Assembly: GCF_002835935.1 (NCBI RefSeq)
Contig: NZ_PJCF01000087.1
Coordinates: forward strand, 1-64,000
Direction of reading: 5' to 3'
From: Paraglaciecola sp. MB-3u-78
Lineage (GTDB): Bacteria > Pseudomonadota > Gammaproteobacteria > Enterobacterales > Alteromonadaceae
DNA: 64,000 bases
In this document: one piece after another, positions 1 through 8,689 of the stretch
Layout: each line of letters starts with the position of its first letter
Numbering within the stretch: the first letter of the stretch is position 1
The notes under the pieces: generated by a model
Database searches by the model: none
The model's input: the letters and a program-made list of their open reading frames with translations, nothing else
What the model was told of the DNA's origin: nothing
Position numbers and translations under genes: made by a program

Positions 1-180
1 ACCTCAGATGAGATGGCTTTAGCCTTAGGTCAGTATGTAAAACGTTGGCAGCGTTGGGCTGTCGCCGGTTTAGCGGGCATTACGATTGAATTCGCCATAG
101 TTTGTGATGACAAACATAATCGCATGATATTCACTCTCACAAATCCCGATACACCGGCAAATCCTAATATAGCGTCATAA
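1..180 (+). CDS. C-terminal end of an unidentified protein (partial at left edge)
   Basis: An open frame enters from the left edge and stops with TAA at 178-180, leaving the last 59 residues. It contains a basic aromatic stretch (VKRWQRWAVAGLAG) followed by a short strand-rich tail ending in NPNIAS. The gene start lies outside the window, so family and function cannot be decided. It runs towards the 3' end of the interrupted ice-binding protein gene on the other strand, with a 47-base gap. I see no motif that names it. Confidence 0.55.
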   Translation, partial: TSDEMALALGQYVKRWQRWAVAGLAGITIEFAIVCDDKHNRMIFTLTNPDTPANPNIAS

Positions 181-227
181 AAATCGACCGCTCCGCGGTA
201 AAAGAAAAGGGTTAAAGGGATAAATAG

Positions 228-1901
228 TTAAAAAGCCCGAACAGCACGCACTCTAAGAACCCTGCTCTTGTACCAGTTGCCGTATTGTCCTCTCGCGGGA
301 TTGAATTGTTGGGGCCACGCGAAGCTATTGTGCCCACCGTGCGACGAACTCCAATAGCCGTCATGAGAAAAACCGCCGACAGCATCTTTTTGCATATATA
401 ACAGGGTTGCTTCATCTATGGAGGGCAAGTACCAACCCGGTCCGTAGGCCGATGCGACCGACGCGGCTGTAGTTTCGTCGCAACCAGCAATGATATCCGC
501 CGTGTTCTGTTCACCCGTGCCGACCGCGGTACCGTTTGCGCCTGAGATTGACGTGCCATAACATCCCCACTGAGTTGCTACTTGGTCAGCCGGCGCCGCT
601 TCTAGCCCATTTAAACCCTCATTCGAGACATAAAAAACGATACCCCCTGCTGGGCCCTGGTCGCCTATTTCATAGTACACGGGGCATCCCCCCTGGGTCC
701 AGGTGGGCTGACCATCGCAGAATGACAGACTACCGGCATTTTCAGTCGGAGCCGTTATCATCATCCAAGCATTACCGTTCCAGTACTGCATGTCGCCCTC
801 AAACGCGCCATCATACATGATGCCATCTGCGCCATCTGCACCATTTTTGCCATCTGGGCCATCTTTGCCAGTTGCGCCCACTGCGCCATCAGCGCCATCA
901 GCACCATCAGCACCATTTTTGCCCACTGGGCCATCTTTGCCAGTTGCGCCCACTGCGCCATCAGCACCATCAGCACCATTTTTGCCCACTGGGCCATCTT
1001 TGCCATCTTTGCCAGTTGCGCCCACTGCACCATTTGTGCCATTTGTACCATCATTGCCATCTGCGCCCACTGCGCCATCAGCACCATCAGCACCATCAGC
1101 ACCATTTTTGCCCACTGGGCCATCTTTGCCAGTTGCGCCCACTGCGCCATCAGCACCATCAGCACCATCAGCACCATTTTTGCCCACTGGGCCATCTTTG
1201 CCATCTTTGCCAGTTGCGCCCACTGCACCATTTGTGCCATTTGTACCATCATTGCCATCTGCGCCAGTTGCGCCCACTGCGCCATCAGCACCATCAGCAC
1301 CATCAGCACCATTTTTGCCCACTGGGCCATCTTTGCCAGTTGCGCCCACTGCGCCATCAGCACCATCAGCACCATCAGCACCATTTTTGCCCACTGGGCC
1401 ATCTTTGCCAGTTGCGCCCACTGCGCCATCAGCACCATTTTTGCCCAGTGTACCATTTGTGCCATTTGTACCATTTGTACCATCATTACCATCTGCGCCG
1501 GCAATTCCAGGCTCACCTTGTGCGCCAATAACATTTTCACCATTAGGGCCAATGACATCATCTACCACATTGGTTACTACCGCTAATAATGCTGCCGCTT
1601 CTGCTGCTTCTGCGGCCAGCTTTGCCGCTAACGCTGCGGCGATGGCTTCTTCGGTTCTTGCGGCAGCTTCTGCTACGCAACCCAAGACGTCTGCGTTAGT
1701 CATGGCTATCATGCCGTTGGCCATCACCCGACCTTTAACTGGCGAGTTTGATGCCACACCCGTGACCGTGACCGCTTTGCCTGCCAGAATATCGCCCTTA
1801 AAGTCACCTCGCGTCAGCGTCACTGCGTCCGCTACCCACCAAGTGACATTACAAGCTTCTGCACCGCCGCTCATATTCACCACGAAGTCGGTACCTGTCA
1901 A
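228..1901 (-). pseudogene. C-terminal fragment of an ice-binding / collagen-like / Lcl-type surface protein
   Basis: This is the 3' part of a secreted protein gene split by an insertion sequence. The first 75 or so residues (TGTDFVVNMSGGAEACNVTWWV, then FKGDILAGKAVTVTG) are the second half of a DUF3494 ice-binding domain. Next come an Ala-rich, coiled-coil-like stretch (about residues 80-110) and about 230 residues of collagen-type Gly-X-Y triplets such as GADGADGAVGATGKDGPVGK. The last 150 residues (GDQGPAGGIVFYV, GWYLPSIDEATLLY, YWSSS, RAVRAF) resemble the DUF1566/Lcl C-terminal domain. The TTG that appears to start this fragment is an internal Leu codon of the original gene, so the fragment has no signal peptide and should not be exported. 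Domain calls are by eye. Confidence 0.85.
821..1500 (-). repeat. Collagen-like Gly-X-Y coding repeat
   Basis: Near-identical repeats of 9, 18 and 36 bases encode triplets GAD, GAV, GAT, GKD and GPV. Longer super-repeats recur, for example the block around KNGADGADGADGAVGATGKDGPVG, several times with very few substitutions. Such DNA changes copy number easily, so length is probably polymorphic between strains. On the opposite strand the same repeats give long spurious open frames rich in Pro-Ser-Ala. Confidence 0.9.
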
Positions 1902-1906
1902 CGCCC

Positions 1907-3293
1907 AGCCTTGTCCAATATGAAATGAGTCTTAACTAATTGCGTGTTTCCAAAATGAAATGCGTCTAAAGACTTAAATTCTGTTCATGATCATAAGATG
2001 CAAGCGATCATGAATATAGAAAACCTCACCACTATTGAAGAGCTTGAACGCTTTATTCAAGGTAACCAAGCCGTCGCCTTTACCGTTTTAGGTGATAAAA
2101 ATCAGCGATATCAATTCATTCAAAAAACATTGATAAAATTTCGCTATATCACGTTAAAAAAAACCGACAAAGGGATCGTCAATCAATACCTTAAAAAGGT
2201 GACAGGCTACTCGCGGCAGCAACTCACTCGATTGATAAAACAATACAAGGACGTCGGCAGAATTAACTGGCAACCTTGCCGAACTAACGGCTTTTCAACC
2301 ATTTACAGTACAAAGGATATTAAGCTACTGGCTGAAATGGACGCAAGGCATGATGATATCTGTGGTCATGCCACTAAAAAGCTGTTGGAGCGTGCCTACA
2401 ATACGTTTGAGCAATCAGAATACCAAATGCTTGCCACTATCTCTGTTTCACATTTATATAACTTGAGGCACTCTCAAGGCTACCAAAAACAACGCAGACA
2501 CTTCACAAAAACACAATCAAGACAAGTGCCTATTGGCGAACGGCGTAAACCTCAACCCAACGGCGAGCCTGGCTATATTCGTATTGATACCGTGCACCAA
2601 GGAGACCTAGATAAACAAAAAGGCGTGTATCATATTAATGCAGTTGATGAGGTGACACAGTTTGAGGTTGTTTGCTCAGTTGAACGTATTAGTGAGCGTT
2701 ACCTCATTCCAGTACTAACGCAAATGATGGCCGCATTTCCTTTTATTATCAAAGGGTTTCATTCAGATAATGGCTCTGAATACATCAACAAACACGTGTG
2801 TAAATTACTCACCAAACTTGAAATAGAGCTCACTAAATCACGCTCAAGACACTCAAACGATAATGCCTTAGCAGAAAGTAAAAATGCATCAATTGTAAGA
2901 AAACAGTTTGGTTACACACATATTCCACAGAAATGGGCACCGTTAATCAATACGTTTAATTTAAAATATCTTTACCCGTATATCAATTATCATAGACCTT
3001 GTTTCTTTCCTGAAGTCACCACTGATGATAAAGGGAAACAACGTAAAACTTACCCTTACAAAAGTATGATGACGCCCTATGAAAAACTAAAATCTTTACC
3101 CAATGCCAAAACATATTTGAAAGCAGACTTTCATTTTGAAATACTAGATGAGCAAGCTATGGAAATGACAGATAATGCTTGTGCTGAATTACTTCAAAAA
3201 GAACGTAATGAATTATTTAACCAGATCTTTGAACAGAATAAACGAGCCTAAAAATTTACTTACTTAAGACTCATTTGTTAATTGGAATATACT
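1907..3293 (+). mobile_element. Intact insertion sequence inside the ice-binding protein gene
   Basis: A 1387-bp element carries one transposase. Its ends are imperfect inverted repeats of about 26 bp. The left end starts AGCCTTGTCCAATATGAAAT; the right end, read inwards, starts AGTATATTCCAATTAACAAA; both then share TGAGTC. It is bounded by a 5-bp direct repeat CGCCC (1902-1906 and 3294-3298). Removing the element and one CGCCC joins GASGAGA to LTGTDF in frame on the minus strand, which is the expected sequence at this point of a DUF3494 domain. That in-frame repair is independent support for the boundaries. Confidence 0.88.
1998..3251 (+). CDS. DDE/rve integrase-type transposase
   Basis: A 417-residue transposase and the only gene of the element. 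An N-terminal helix-turn-helix-like region (about residues 40-90, KKVTGYSRQQLTRLIKQYKD) precedes an integrase core. The presumed catalytic triad lies in IRIDTVHQGD (D about 196), HSDNGSEYIN (D about 257) and NDNALAESKN (E about 293). The core resembles IS3/IS481-type transposases, but the long N-terminus and 5-bp target duplication keep me from naming a family. A second ATG four codons downstream is an equally possible start. The gene fills the element and ends 42 bp from its right terminus. Confidence 0.85.
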   Translation: MQAIMNIENLTTIEELERFIQGNQAVAFTVLGDKNQRYQFIQKTLIKFRYITLKKTDKGIVNQYLKKVTGYSRQQLTRLIKQYKDVGRINWQPCRTNGFSTIYSTKDIKLLAEMDARHDDICGHATKKLLERAYNTFEQSEYQMLATISVSHLYNLRHSQGYQKQRRHFTKTQSRQVPIGERRKPQPNGEPGYIRIDTVHQGDLDKQKGVYHINAVDEVTQFEVVCSVERISERYLIPVLTQMMAAFPFIIKGFHSDNGSEYINKHVCKLLTKLEIELTKSRSRHSNDNALAESKNASIVRKQFGYTHIPQKWAPLINTFNLKYLYPYINYHRPCFFPEVTTDDKGKQRKTYPYKSMMTPYEKLKSLPNAKTYLKADFHFEILDEQAMEMTDNACAELLQKERNELFNQIFEQNKRA

Positions 3294-3737
3294 CGCCCCG
3301 GCGCCTGACGCGCCAATTTTGAACAGCCAGGTGTCGCTTGCATCGCCATCAAGGGTTAGAACTCCACCGGTGTTGGTTGATGCGTTATCGACACAGTAAG
3401 TGCCAGGCTGGAGAACTTGGCCTGCCAGCGTTGTCAGAGTGTTATCGCACTGCTCAACGGCTAAAGCCGAGTACGCGGTGCTAAAATCTGTCTGTATATC
3501 TTGCGAAACAGGTGTCACGTCTTCCCCACTTTGCATGCAACCGGTTTTCGTACCCGCTACCGCAGAGCCCACATCTCCCTCGATAGTTGAATTAGTACAG
3601 TTGACAGCGCCTGAAGCGCTTAACACGGTGAATTCTGAAGCCGAGCCCAGTGATACCGGGTTTGCATTGGCTAAACCAGCGACAGACAAAGCCAAAGCGG
3701 TTAAGCAGGTTTTTAACACTATATCTTTATTTTTCAT
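3264..3737 (-). pseudogene. N-terminal fragment of the DUF3494 ice-binding protein
   Basis: This is the 5' part of the split gene. It begins with a signal peptide (MKNKDIVLKTCLTALALSVAGLANA, cleavage probably after ANA). The first half of a DUF3494 domain follows (SLGSASEFTVLSASGAV, STIEGDVG, LAGQVLQPGTYCVD, DTWLFKIGASGAGA). From the residue after GAGA the frame runs into the insertion sequence, adding nine foreign residues (SIFQLTNES) before a stop. The reconstructed gene would encode 148 + 557 = 705 residues: signal peptide, DUF3494, Ala-rich stretch, collagen-like stalk, Lcl-like cap. Without the C-terminal half the ice-binding beta-helix cannot close, so I expect no function. Confidence 0.87.
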
Positions 3738-4298
3738 TATCTACTTCCATTTAATGTTACGTGATAACCCCATTGAGGGGTGACCAAGGTGTGAGGTAAC
3801 AACTACCTATTAATCAACGCTCATGATATGAAGTGAATGAGCGTTGTTTTTCTGAAGAAGCAACAGCCTGTACCTTCATATTAGGTGCAATATATTGATG
3901 CTGAGCTTTCCGAAGCAATATACAATAATCACGCCAGAAATATTTATTCAATATAAAACAACGTGTTAGATAAATTTCACATTACCAATATATGGGAGTG
4001 TAAAAAAACATGACTCATCCATTTGGATTAAATTGTCATGAGATTGCGCGTACCATCCAAGGGCACTGCCATCACTTGATTTGCCGTTGTTTGCTAATAA
4101 GGCGGTGAAAGGGTGGCGTTTGATGGCATGTCAGTCATGATGTTGACTGCCCGGTATTTGCTCGGTTGAGTCAGATATCATCGAACAAAATTATAAACGA
4201 AAATTATAAAGACACCCATCGTAATAAACCCGAAACTATTTTTTGGGGTTGCTCACTATGATGACAGTCCTGCTAATTCACTTTCCAACTTCTACTTT
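3738..4298. other. Non-coding interval between ice-binding fragment and hipBA
   Basis: This stretch holds the upstream region of the ice-binding gene on one strand. An imperfect inverted repeat around 3815-3845 (aacgctcat ... atgagcgttg) may be a terminator or operator. There are short scraps with no coding pattern. The octamer-like string gacagtcctgctaattca (4264-4281) recurs in variant form near 6175, 12317, 16266 and 29780, each time at a junction between modules. No RNA gene was recognised. Confidence 0.4.
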
Positions 4299-4436
4299 AT
4301 GAGCTATATATAACCCATTAGAATCCATATTGGGTTATATATAAACCATTTCAAGCTTGACTAGCTCCATACAACCATCTAACTTATGAGTTACATATAA
4401 GCCAATAACACACCTATTGTATTATATATAACTCAT
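4299..4436 (+). promoter_or_regulatory. Four-site operator/promoter region of hipBA
   Basis: Four copies of a 20-bp quasi-palindrome precede hipB, at 4299-4318, 4330-4349, 4386-4405 and 4417-4436. The consensus is close to ATGGGTTATATATAACCCAT; each half-site is ATGRGTTA or its complement. The sites form two pairs, each with 31-bp spacing between starts (three helical turns), and the pairs are 56 bp apart. In E. coli, HipB dimers bind several spaced palindromes upstream of hipBA and repress it. The same logic is inferred here, with a different operator sequence. The last site ends 50 bp before the hipB start. Confidence 0.75.
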
Positions 4437-4486
4437 TTTATAGTGAAGCGATAAGTTTTGTAGAAACCGAACAATCGGAGAATACC

Positions 4487-4831
4487 ATGCCAAAGTCAGT
4501 CACGCGTTCTTACTCGCGTTACACCGAAGAAGCGATAGCACTGTTATCAGGACTCATTCGCGCAGCAAGACTTGAGCGCAAGTTAAGCGCTCAGGAGGTG
4601 GCTGAGCGTGCCGGCATATCCAGAAGCATGCTTCAGCGGATTGAAAAGTCCGATCTCAAATGCGAAATTGGCGCTGTATTTGAAGTAGCCACAATTGTTG
4701 GCGTTAACTTGTTCAACGCCCAGCCCTCTTCCCTCACATTGGCACGTCACATTAAACAAACTGATGAAAAACTTGCATTACTGCCACAAAGGGCGCGTAA
4801 AAAGAACAAGGTGGTAGATGATGACTTCTAA
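4487..4831 (+). CDS. hipB: HipB-type antitoxin and repressor (XRE family)
   Basis: A 114-residue helix-turn-helix protein. The XRE fold spans roughly residues 15-70 (LIRAARLERKLSAQEVAERAGISRSMLQRIE), and a basic tail (PQRARKKNKVVDDDF) follows. In HipBA systems HipB binds operator palindromes as a dimer and holds the HipA kinase inactive. The start is preceded by GGAG at a suitable distance (cggagaataccATG). Its 3' end overlaps the hipA start by 14 bases, implying coupled translation. The operator array immediately upstream supports autoregulation. Confidence 0.88.
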   Translation: MPKSVTRSYSRYTEEAIALLSGLIRAARLERKLSAQEVAERAGISRSMLQRIEKSDLKCEIGAVFEVATIVGVNLFNAQPSSLTLARHIKQTDEKLALLPQRARKKNKVVDDDF

Positions 4832-6083
4832 AAGCCAATACAAAGAAGGGTACGTGTGGATATGGCTGCCCAACGAAACCAAGCCTGTTGTTGCTGGAAA
4901 GCTTGAATCTGAAGGCGATACCCTTGCATTTAACTACGGTAAGAGTTATTTAGAACGCATTGAAGATACGCCACCAGCCATGTCAATTTACCAGCCCGAG
5001 CTGCCGCTAAAATCTGGCATACTGCCTAACCTAGATGGATTGAAGATGCCCAGCTGTATTCGTGATAGCGCACCCGATGCATGGGGACGCCGGGTTATTA
5101 TTAATAAAAAGCTAGGTTTAAAAGGGGCTGACACCGATACGGCATCACTTGATGAACTCACCTATCTATTAGAATCCGGTTCTGACCGGATTGGAGCGCT
5201 AGATTTCCAGCAATCCCCCACTGAGTATGTAGCACGTTCGGCCAAAAACGTCAGTATGGAAGAGTTGATACAATCAGCCGAACGTGTAGAAAAAGGCGTA
5301 CCGCTTACACCAGAATTAGATCAAGCCCTCTATCATGGCAGCTCTATTGGCGGTGCGCGCCCCAAGGCATTAATCGAAGAAGATGGCACAAAATACATTG
5401 CTAAGTTTTCAGCCACTAATGACCTATACAGTGTAGTTAAAGCCGAATTCATCGCCATGCGGCTAGCTAAGATGGCCGGAATTGATGTTGCACCAGTGAA
5501 AATGGTAAAAGCGGCCAATAAGGATGTTGTGCTTATTGAGCGTTTTGACAGAATGCATAAAGGCAAAAACTGGACACGTAAATCCATGGTCTCTGCCCTC
5601 ACCTTATTTGGCCTCGATGACATGATGGCACGCTACGCCAGCTACGAAACCTTAGCCGAAATTATTCGCCACCGTTTTACTGAGCCCAAAAATACGCTCA
5701 AAGAACTATTCTCACGTTTGTTATTCAATATCCTATGCGGCAATACTGATGATCATGCCAGAAACCATGCCGCTTTTTGGGATGGTAAACTGTTAAGCCT
5801 AACACCAGCCTATGACATATGCCCTCAAGGGCGAGCAGGAAATGAGGCTGGGCAAGCCATGCGTATTATTGGAAATAATAATTTAAGCCAGTTCAAAACC
5901 TGCTTAAGCGCAGCGCACAACTTCTTACTCAGTCAAGATGAAGCCTTTGGGATTTTTGAACATCAGAAAACAGTGATTGAACAGAATTGGCAAGCTGTTT
6001 GTGATGCAGCAGAACTGAGTGAAGTTGAACGTAACTTGTTTTGGCGACGCCAGTTTTTGAATCCGTTTTCGGTGGAGGAGTAA
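4818..6083 (+). CDS. hipA: HipA-type serine/threonine kinase toxin
   Basis: A 421-residue kinase of the normal HipA length. In E. coli HipA phosphorylates glutamyl-tRNA synthetase and causes growth arrest and persistence. The N-terminal subdomain (about residues 10-80) is followed by the mobile P-loop SSIGGARPKAL (175-185) with its autophosphorylation serine. Next come the ATP lysine in KYIAKF, ERFDR (241-245), the catalytic NTDDHARNHAFW-like segment (309-320) and the metal-binding PAYDICP (D about 333). All key residues I can check are present, so it looks active. It forms an operon with hipB. The 3' end is followed by a short AT-rich gap, without a clear terminator. Confidence 0.9.
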   Translation: MMTSKSQYKEGYVWIWLPNETKPVVAGKLESEGDTLAFNYGKSYLERIEDTPPAMSIYQPELPLKSGILPNLDGLKMPSCIRDSAPDAWGRRVIINKKLGLKGADTDTASLDELTYLLESGSDRIGALDFQQSPTEYVARSAKNVSMEELIQSAERVEKGVPLTPELDQALYHGSSIGGARPKALIEEDGTKYIAKFSATNDLYSVVKAEFIAMRLAKMAGIDVAPVKMVKAANKDVVLIERFDRMHKGKNWTRKSMVSALTLFGLDDMMARYASYETLAEIIRHRFTEPKNTLKELFSRLLFNILCGNTDDHARNHAAFWDGKLLSLTPAYDICPQGRAGNEAGQAMRIIGNNNLSQFKTCLSAAHNFLLSQDEAFGIFEHQKTVIEQNWQAVCDAAELSEVERNLFWRRQFLNPFSVEE

Positions 6084-6222
6084 TTGGCTATTTTATGGCC
6101 ATGATATTGGAGATGTGACTTATAGTATGTGGATTATTAATCGTAGCTAATCAATACTATTAAGAATTATCGTGACTGTCCTGTTTTTTCAATTGAATCG
6201 AAGAACCCAATGGAAGTAATAA

Positions 6223-6900
6223 ATGCCTACAGAAACACGCAGCTTTTTAATCACTAAGTCTGATCGTTGCCTTAAAGATAAAACCGGCAAGGTTTTTTCA
6301 GTGCCAACAGGTTGGGAAAATTTACCTGCCGGAGATGCCTCGGTTACACGCAAGGTGAAATCCCTAGGGCCGACTTGGACAGTTCAGGAAAAAAAAGGGC
6401 GTAAGGCATTTTCTCACGGCGTTTGGGCTGCAAAAGAACAGATTGAAGAAGCGATGTCTCTTGTCGAAGCGCAACGAGCCGATCCCAAACATCAAAAGAA
6501 ATTAGCCCAGGTCAAAGTTCGCCGCGAAGAAAAGGAAACGGTTTTCGGCGAAGACTTTCAACAAGAGATCATTCAATTTCTCAACTTCGACCAAAAACAT
6601 CACCTTTTAATTGAGCAATTATCAAAGCTTGTAAAAGAACACGCGGTGCCCGTTGGTAGCGGTACAGTAGCCCGTAGCTCATCGGTAACCTTGGAAGAAA
6701 AAGCAGCCTTGGCAGTCATGGCCTGGATGCGACATCAAACCAGTGCTTATGATTCAACATCTGTTGCGCGTGTTAAGGGCGCTAGGCGCGAGCTAAGGCG
6801 ACAGATAGCGCGTCAGTCTGAACGAATTTTAGCAAAATACCGCAGTGGGGATGATGTCGATTTTAAGGTGTGCCCACTTTATAAGGCTTTGCATACCTAA
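6223..6900 (+). CDS. DUF2293 domain protein
   Basis: A 225-residue protein of unknown function. A lysine-rich N-terminal half (residues 1-120) leads to the DUF2293 domain in the C-terminal 90 residues, marked by MRHQTSAYDSTSVARVKG and RRELRRQIARQS. The start ATG follows GGAAG by nine bases. The C-terminal 60 codons and about 20 bases beyond the stop recur as diverged, headless copies at 8479-8670 and about 14770-14850. This gene may therefore be the parent or target of a repeated insertion or recombination event. Role unknown; the basic domain suggests nucleic-acid binding, which is inference only. Confidence 0.75.
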   Translation: MPTETRSFLITKSDRCLKDKTGKVFSVPTGWENLPAGDASVTRKVKSLGPTWTVQEKKGRKAFSHGVWAAKEQIEEAMSLVEAQRADPKHQKKLAQVKVRREEKETVFGEDFQQEIIQFLNFDQKHHLLIEQLSKLVKEHAVPVGSGTVARSSSVTLEEKAALAVMAWMRHQTSAYDSTSVARVKGARRELRRQIARQSERILAKYRSGDDVDFKVCPLYKALHT

Positions 6901-6920
6901 AATGATTTCAAGGTCTGTGC

Positions 6921-8258
6921 CTAGCAATCTACAAACTGCTCTACCTTACTTGCATAATACAGTGGTAGCACTAAAGCATCAGGGTTTTCTATTGAGCCTT
7001 GGGAACCAATTAATTTTATTGTCTTTTCAGGTTGATAACGCTGAACATAAACATCAAGAGACTTAGCTCTAGTTCGTTTACCACTTTTCACTTCTATTGG
7101 AAAAATGCTTCCAGAATCATGCTTATATAAAAATTCAATTTCACTTCGAGCATATTCCCATGAATAAGTTGGATTACCATATTTTGCCACAAGCTCATTT
7201 TGTACAAAATTTTCAGCAATGTATCCTTTATAATTGAAGCCCTGATCTCTGTGCTCTTTATATGAAAGCCCGAGCATATTGCCCAGCAAGCCTATATCAA
7301 ATAAAAATAGCTTAAATATATTTTCCTTTGCTAATGCTGGTAATGGTGAGCTCGGTTGGCAATCGATAGGTTGGCATTTAGACAGCAATTTACATTTATC
7401 TAACCAATTAATTGGCCCTGCTAGCTGCTGATATCTCGTTTTTTTCTGAATAACATCTTTGAATTTAAAGCGCTTTACCGAATCATCAATGTTTTGTGAC
7501 AGCTGAATCCCAATGTTATGAAATATGGCTTGAATATGTTGTGCCGATACCTTGTCTGAGTACTTGCCAAAATCACGCTCATAACCAGCAATCAAAGCCG
7601 TATGAATTTGATTAACGATTTGAGTTCTTTCTAAGATACCTGTGGTGTTTTCAGTTTCAAACCATGCTTTGACAGCTTCAGGCATTCCGCCAACATAGTA
7701 ATAATCAAGTAATAGGCTAAACAACTTATCGTGAGCAACTGTTGTCATTTTACTTTGTTCGAATGCTTTAATAAGAGGTGCTTGTTTTGACGCTAATAAA
7801 AACTCTTCGAACGTGAGCGGATAAAGCTCAAGGAGCTCTACTTTTCCAACGGGGAATGAGCCTAATAGGCCAATGTTAGAGCCTGATGCACACACATACA
7901 TACCAGCACATTTTTCAGAAAAAAACTTTAACGAGTTGATAGCAGCTTGGCACTCTCCAATTTCATCGAAAATAATCAGCGCCTTGTCTCGTTTAATGCT
8001 GACATTCAGTTCAAGCTCTATGTTGTCGAGTATATCTTGTGGATCTAAAGAATCCTCAAACAGCTTGGATAATGCAGGTTGCTCTAAAAAATCTAAGCGG
8101 ATAACTTGCTCGAAGTGCACCCCAAATAACTCTTCTAATAAAAATGACTTACCCGTTTGTCGCGCTCCATCGAGGAGAATAGGCTTACGCTGTATTTTAT
8201 TTTTCCAGGCAATTAGTTTTTCAAGTAGTAATCGTTCCACTAGATACCCATTAAGCAA
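6921..8258 (-). CDS. AAA_14/DUF4143-type ATP-binding protein
   Basis: A 445-residue ATPase. Walker A is DGARQTGKS (about residues 30-38) and Walker B is ALIIFDEIGE (about 92-101). The C-terminal third (YIAENFVQNELVAKYG, SWEYARSEIEFLY, PIEVKSGKRTRAKSL) fits the DUF4143 domain, with an E-V-K arrangement like a PD-(D/E)XK nuclease fold. Proteins of this kind occur widely in prokaryotic accessory regions and their role is not settled. It is convergent with the DUF2293 gene (20-base gap). It lies between a full DUF2293 gene and a headless DUF2293 copy, as if it arrived as cargo. Confidence 0.8.
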   Translation of the reverse strand: MLNGYLVERLLLEKLIAWKNKIQRKPILLDGARQTGKSFLLEELFGVHFEQVIRLDFLEQPALSKLFEDSLDPQDILDNIELELNVSIKRDKALIIFDEIGECQAAINSLKFFSEKCAGMYVCASGSNIGLLGSFPVGKVELLELYPLTFEEFLLASKQAPLIKAFEQSKMTTVAHDKLFSLLLDYYYVGGMPEAVKAWFETENTTGILERTQIVNQIHTALIAGYERDFGKYSDKVSAQHIQAIFHNIGIQLSQNIDDSVKRFKFKDVIQKKTRYQQLAGPINWLDKCKLLSKCQPIDCQPSSPLPALAKENIFKLFLFDIGLLGNMLGLSYKEHRDQGFNYKGYIAENFVQNELVAKYGNPTYSWEYARSEIEFLYKHDSGSIFPIEVKSGKRTRAKSLDVYVQRYQPEKTIKLIGSQGSIENPDALVLPLYYASKVEQFVDC

Positions 8259-8478
8259 ATGTATATTTGATTATCGAGTATATTCCAAAACTATTTCATG
8301 CGCAATAAAGTGTGCTTTATCCACATTTTTACGCGCATAAAAGTGTAATTAAACCACGCTTAACGTGCATAAAATTGTACGATGCATCCTAATTTATCCG
8401 CATTAAAATGTTTATATGTATATTTTACGTATCCACTATTGCACGTCAGTTACCGCCAACTTAGGTTATTAGCGGTTA

Positions 8479-8670
8479 ATGGTAATGACTTGGATGCGAC
8501 ATCAAACCGGTGCTTATGATTCGACATCTGTTCCGCGGGTTAAGGGCGCAAGGCGCGAACTAAGGCGACAGATAGCGCGACAATCTGAACAAATTTTAGC
8601 AAAATACCGCAGTGGAGATAATGTGGATTTTAAGGTTTGCCCACTTTATAAAGCTTTGCATATAAAATAG
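8479..8670 (+). pseudogene. Headless copy of the DUF2293 gene 3' end
   Basis: The 63-residue frame (MTWMRHQTGAYDSTSVPRVK, then ARRELRRQIARQSE) repeats the last 60 residues of the gene at 6223-6900 with several substitutions. The similarity continues past the stop (aatgatttcaag). No N-terminal half is present, so this is not a functional DUF2293 gene. It marks the right side of the block carrying the ATPase gene. Immediately downstream (8687 on) begins repeat DNA. Confidence 0.8.
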
Positions 8671-8689
8671 AATGATTTCAAGGGCGCTG

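Noticed and set aside
790-1923. Long plus-strand frames rich in Pro, Ser and Ala (or His, Leu) opposite the collagen-like repeat
   Set aside because: They are shadows of the triplet repeat on the minus strand: the periodic DNA keeps several frames open. The minus-strand frame has recognisable domains on both sides.
1923-3276. Shorter boundaries for the first insertion sequence at the AAATGAGTCTTAA inverted pair
   Set aside because: These boundaries give no direct repeat and leave extra residues in the host protein. Extending to 1907-3293 gives imperfect 26-bp ends, a 5-bp duplication and exact frame repair.
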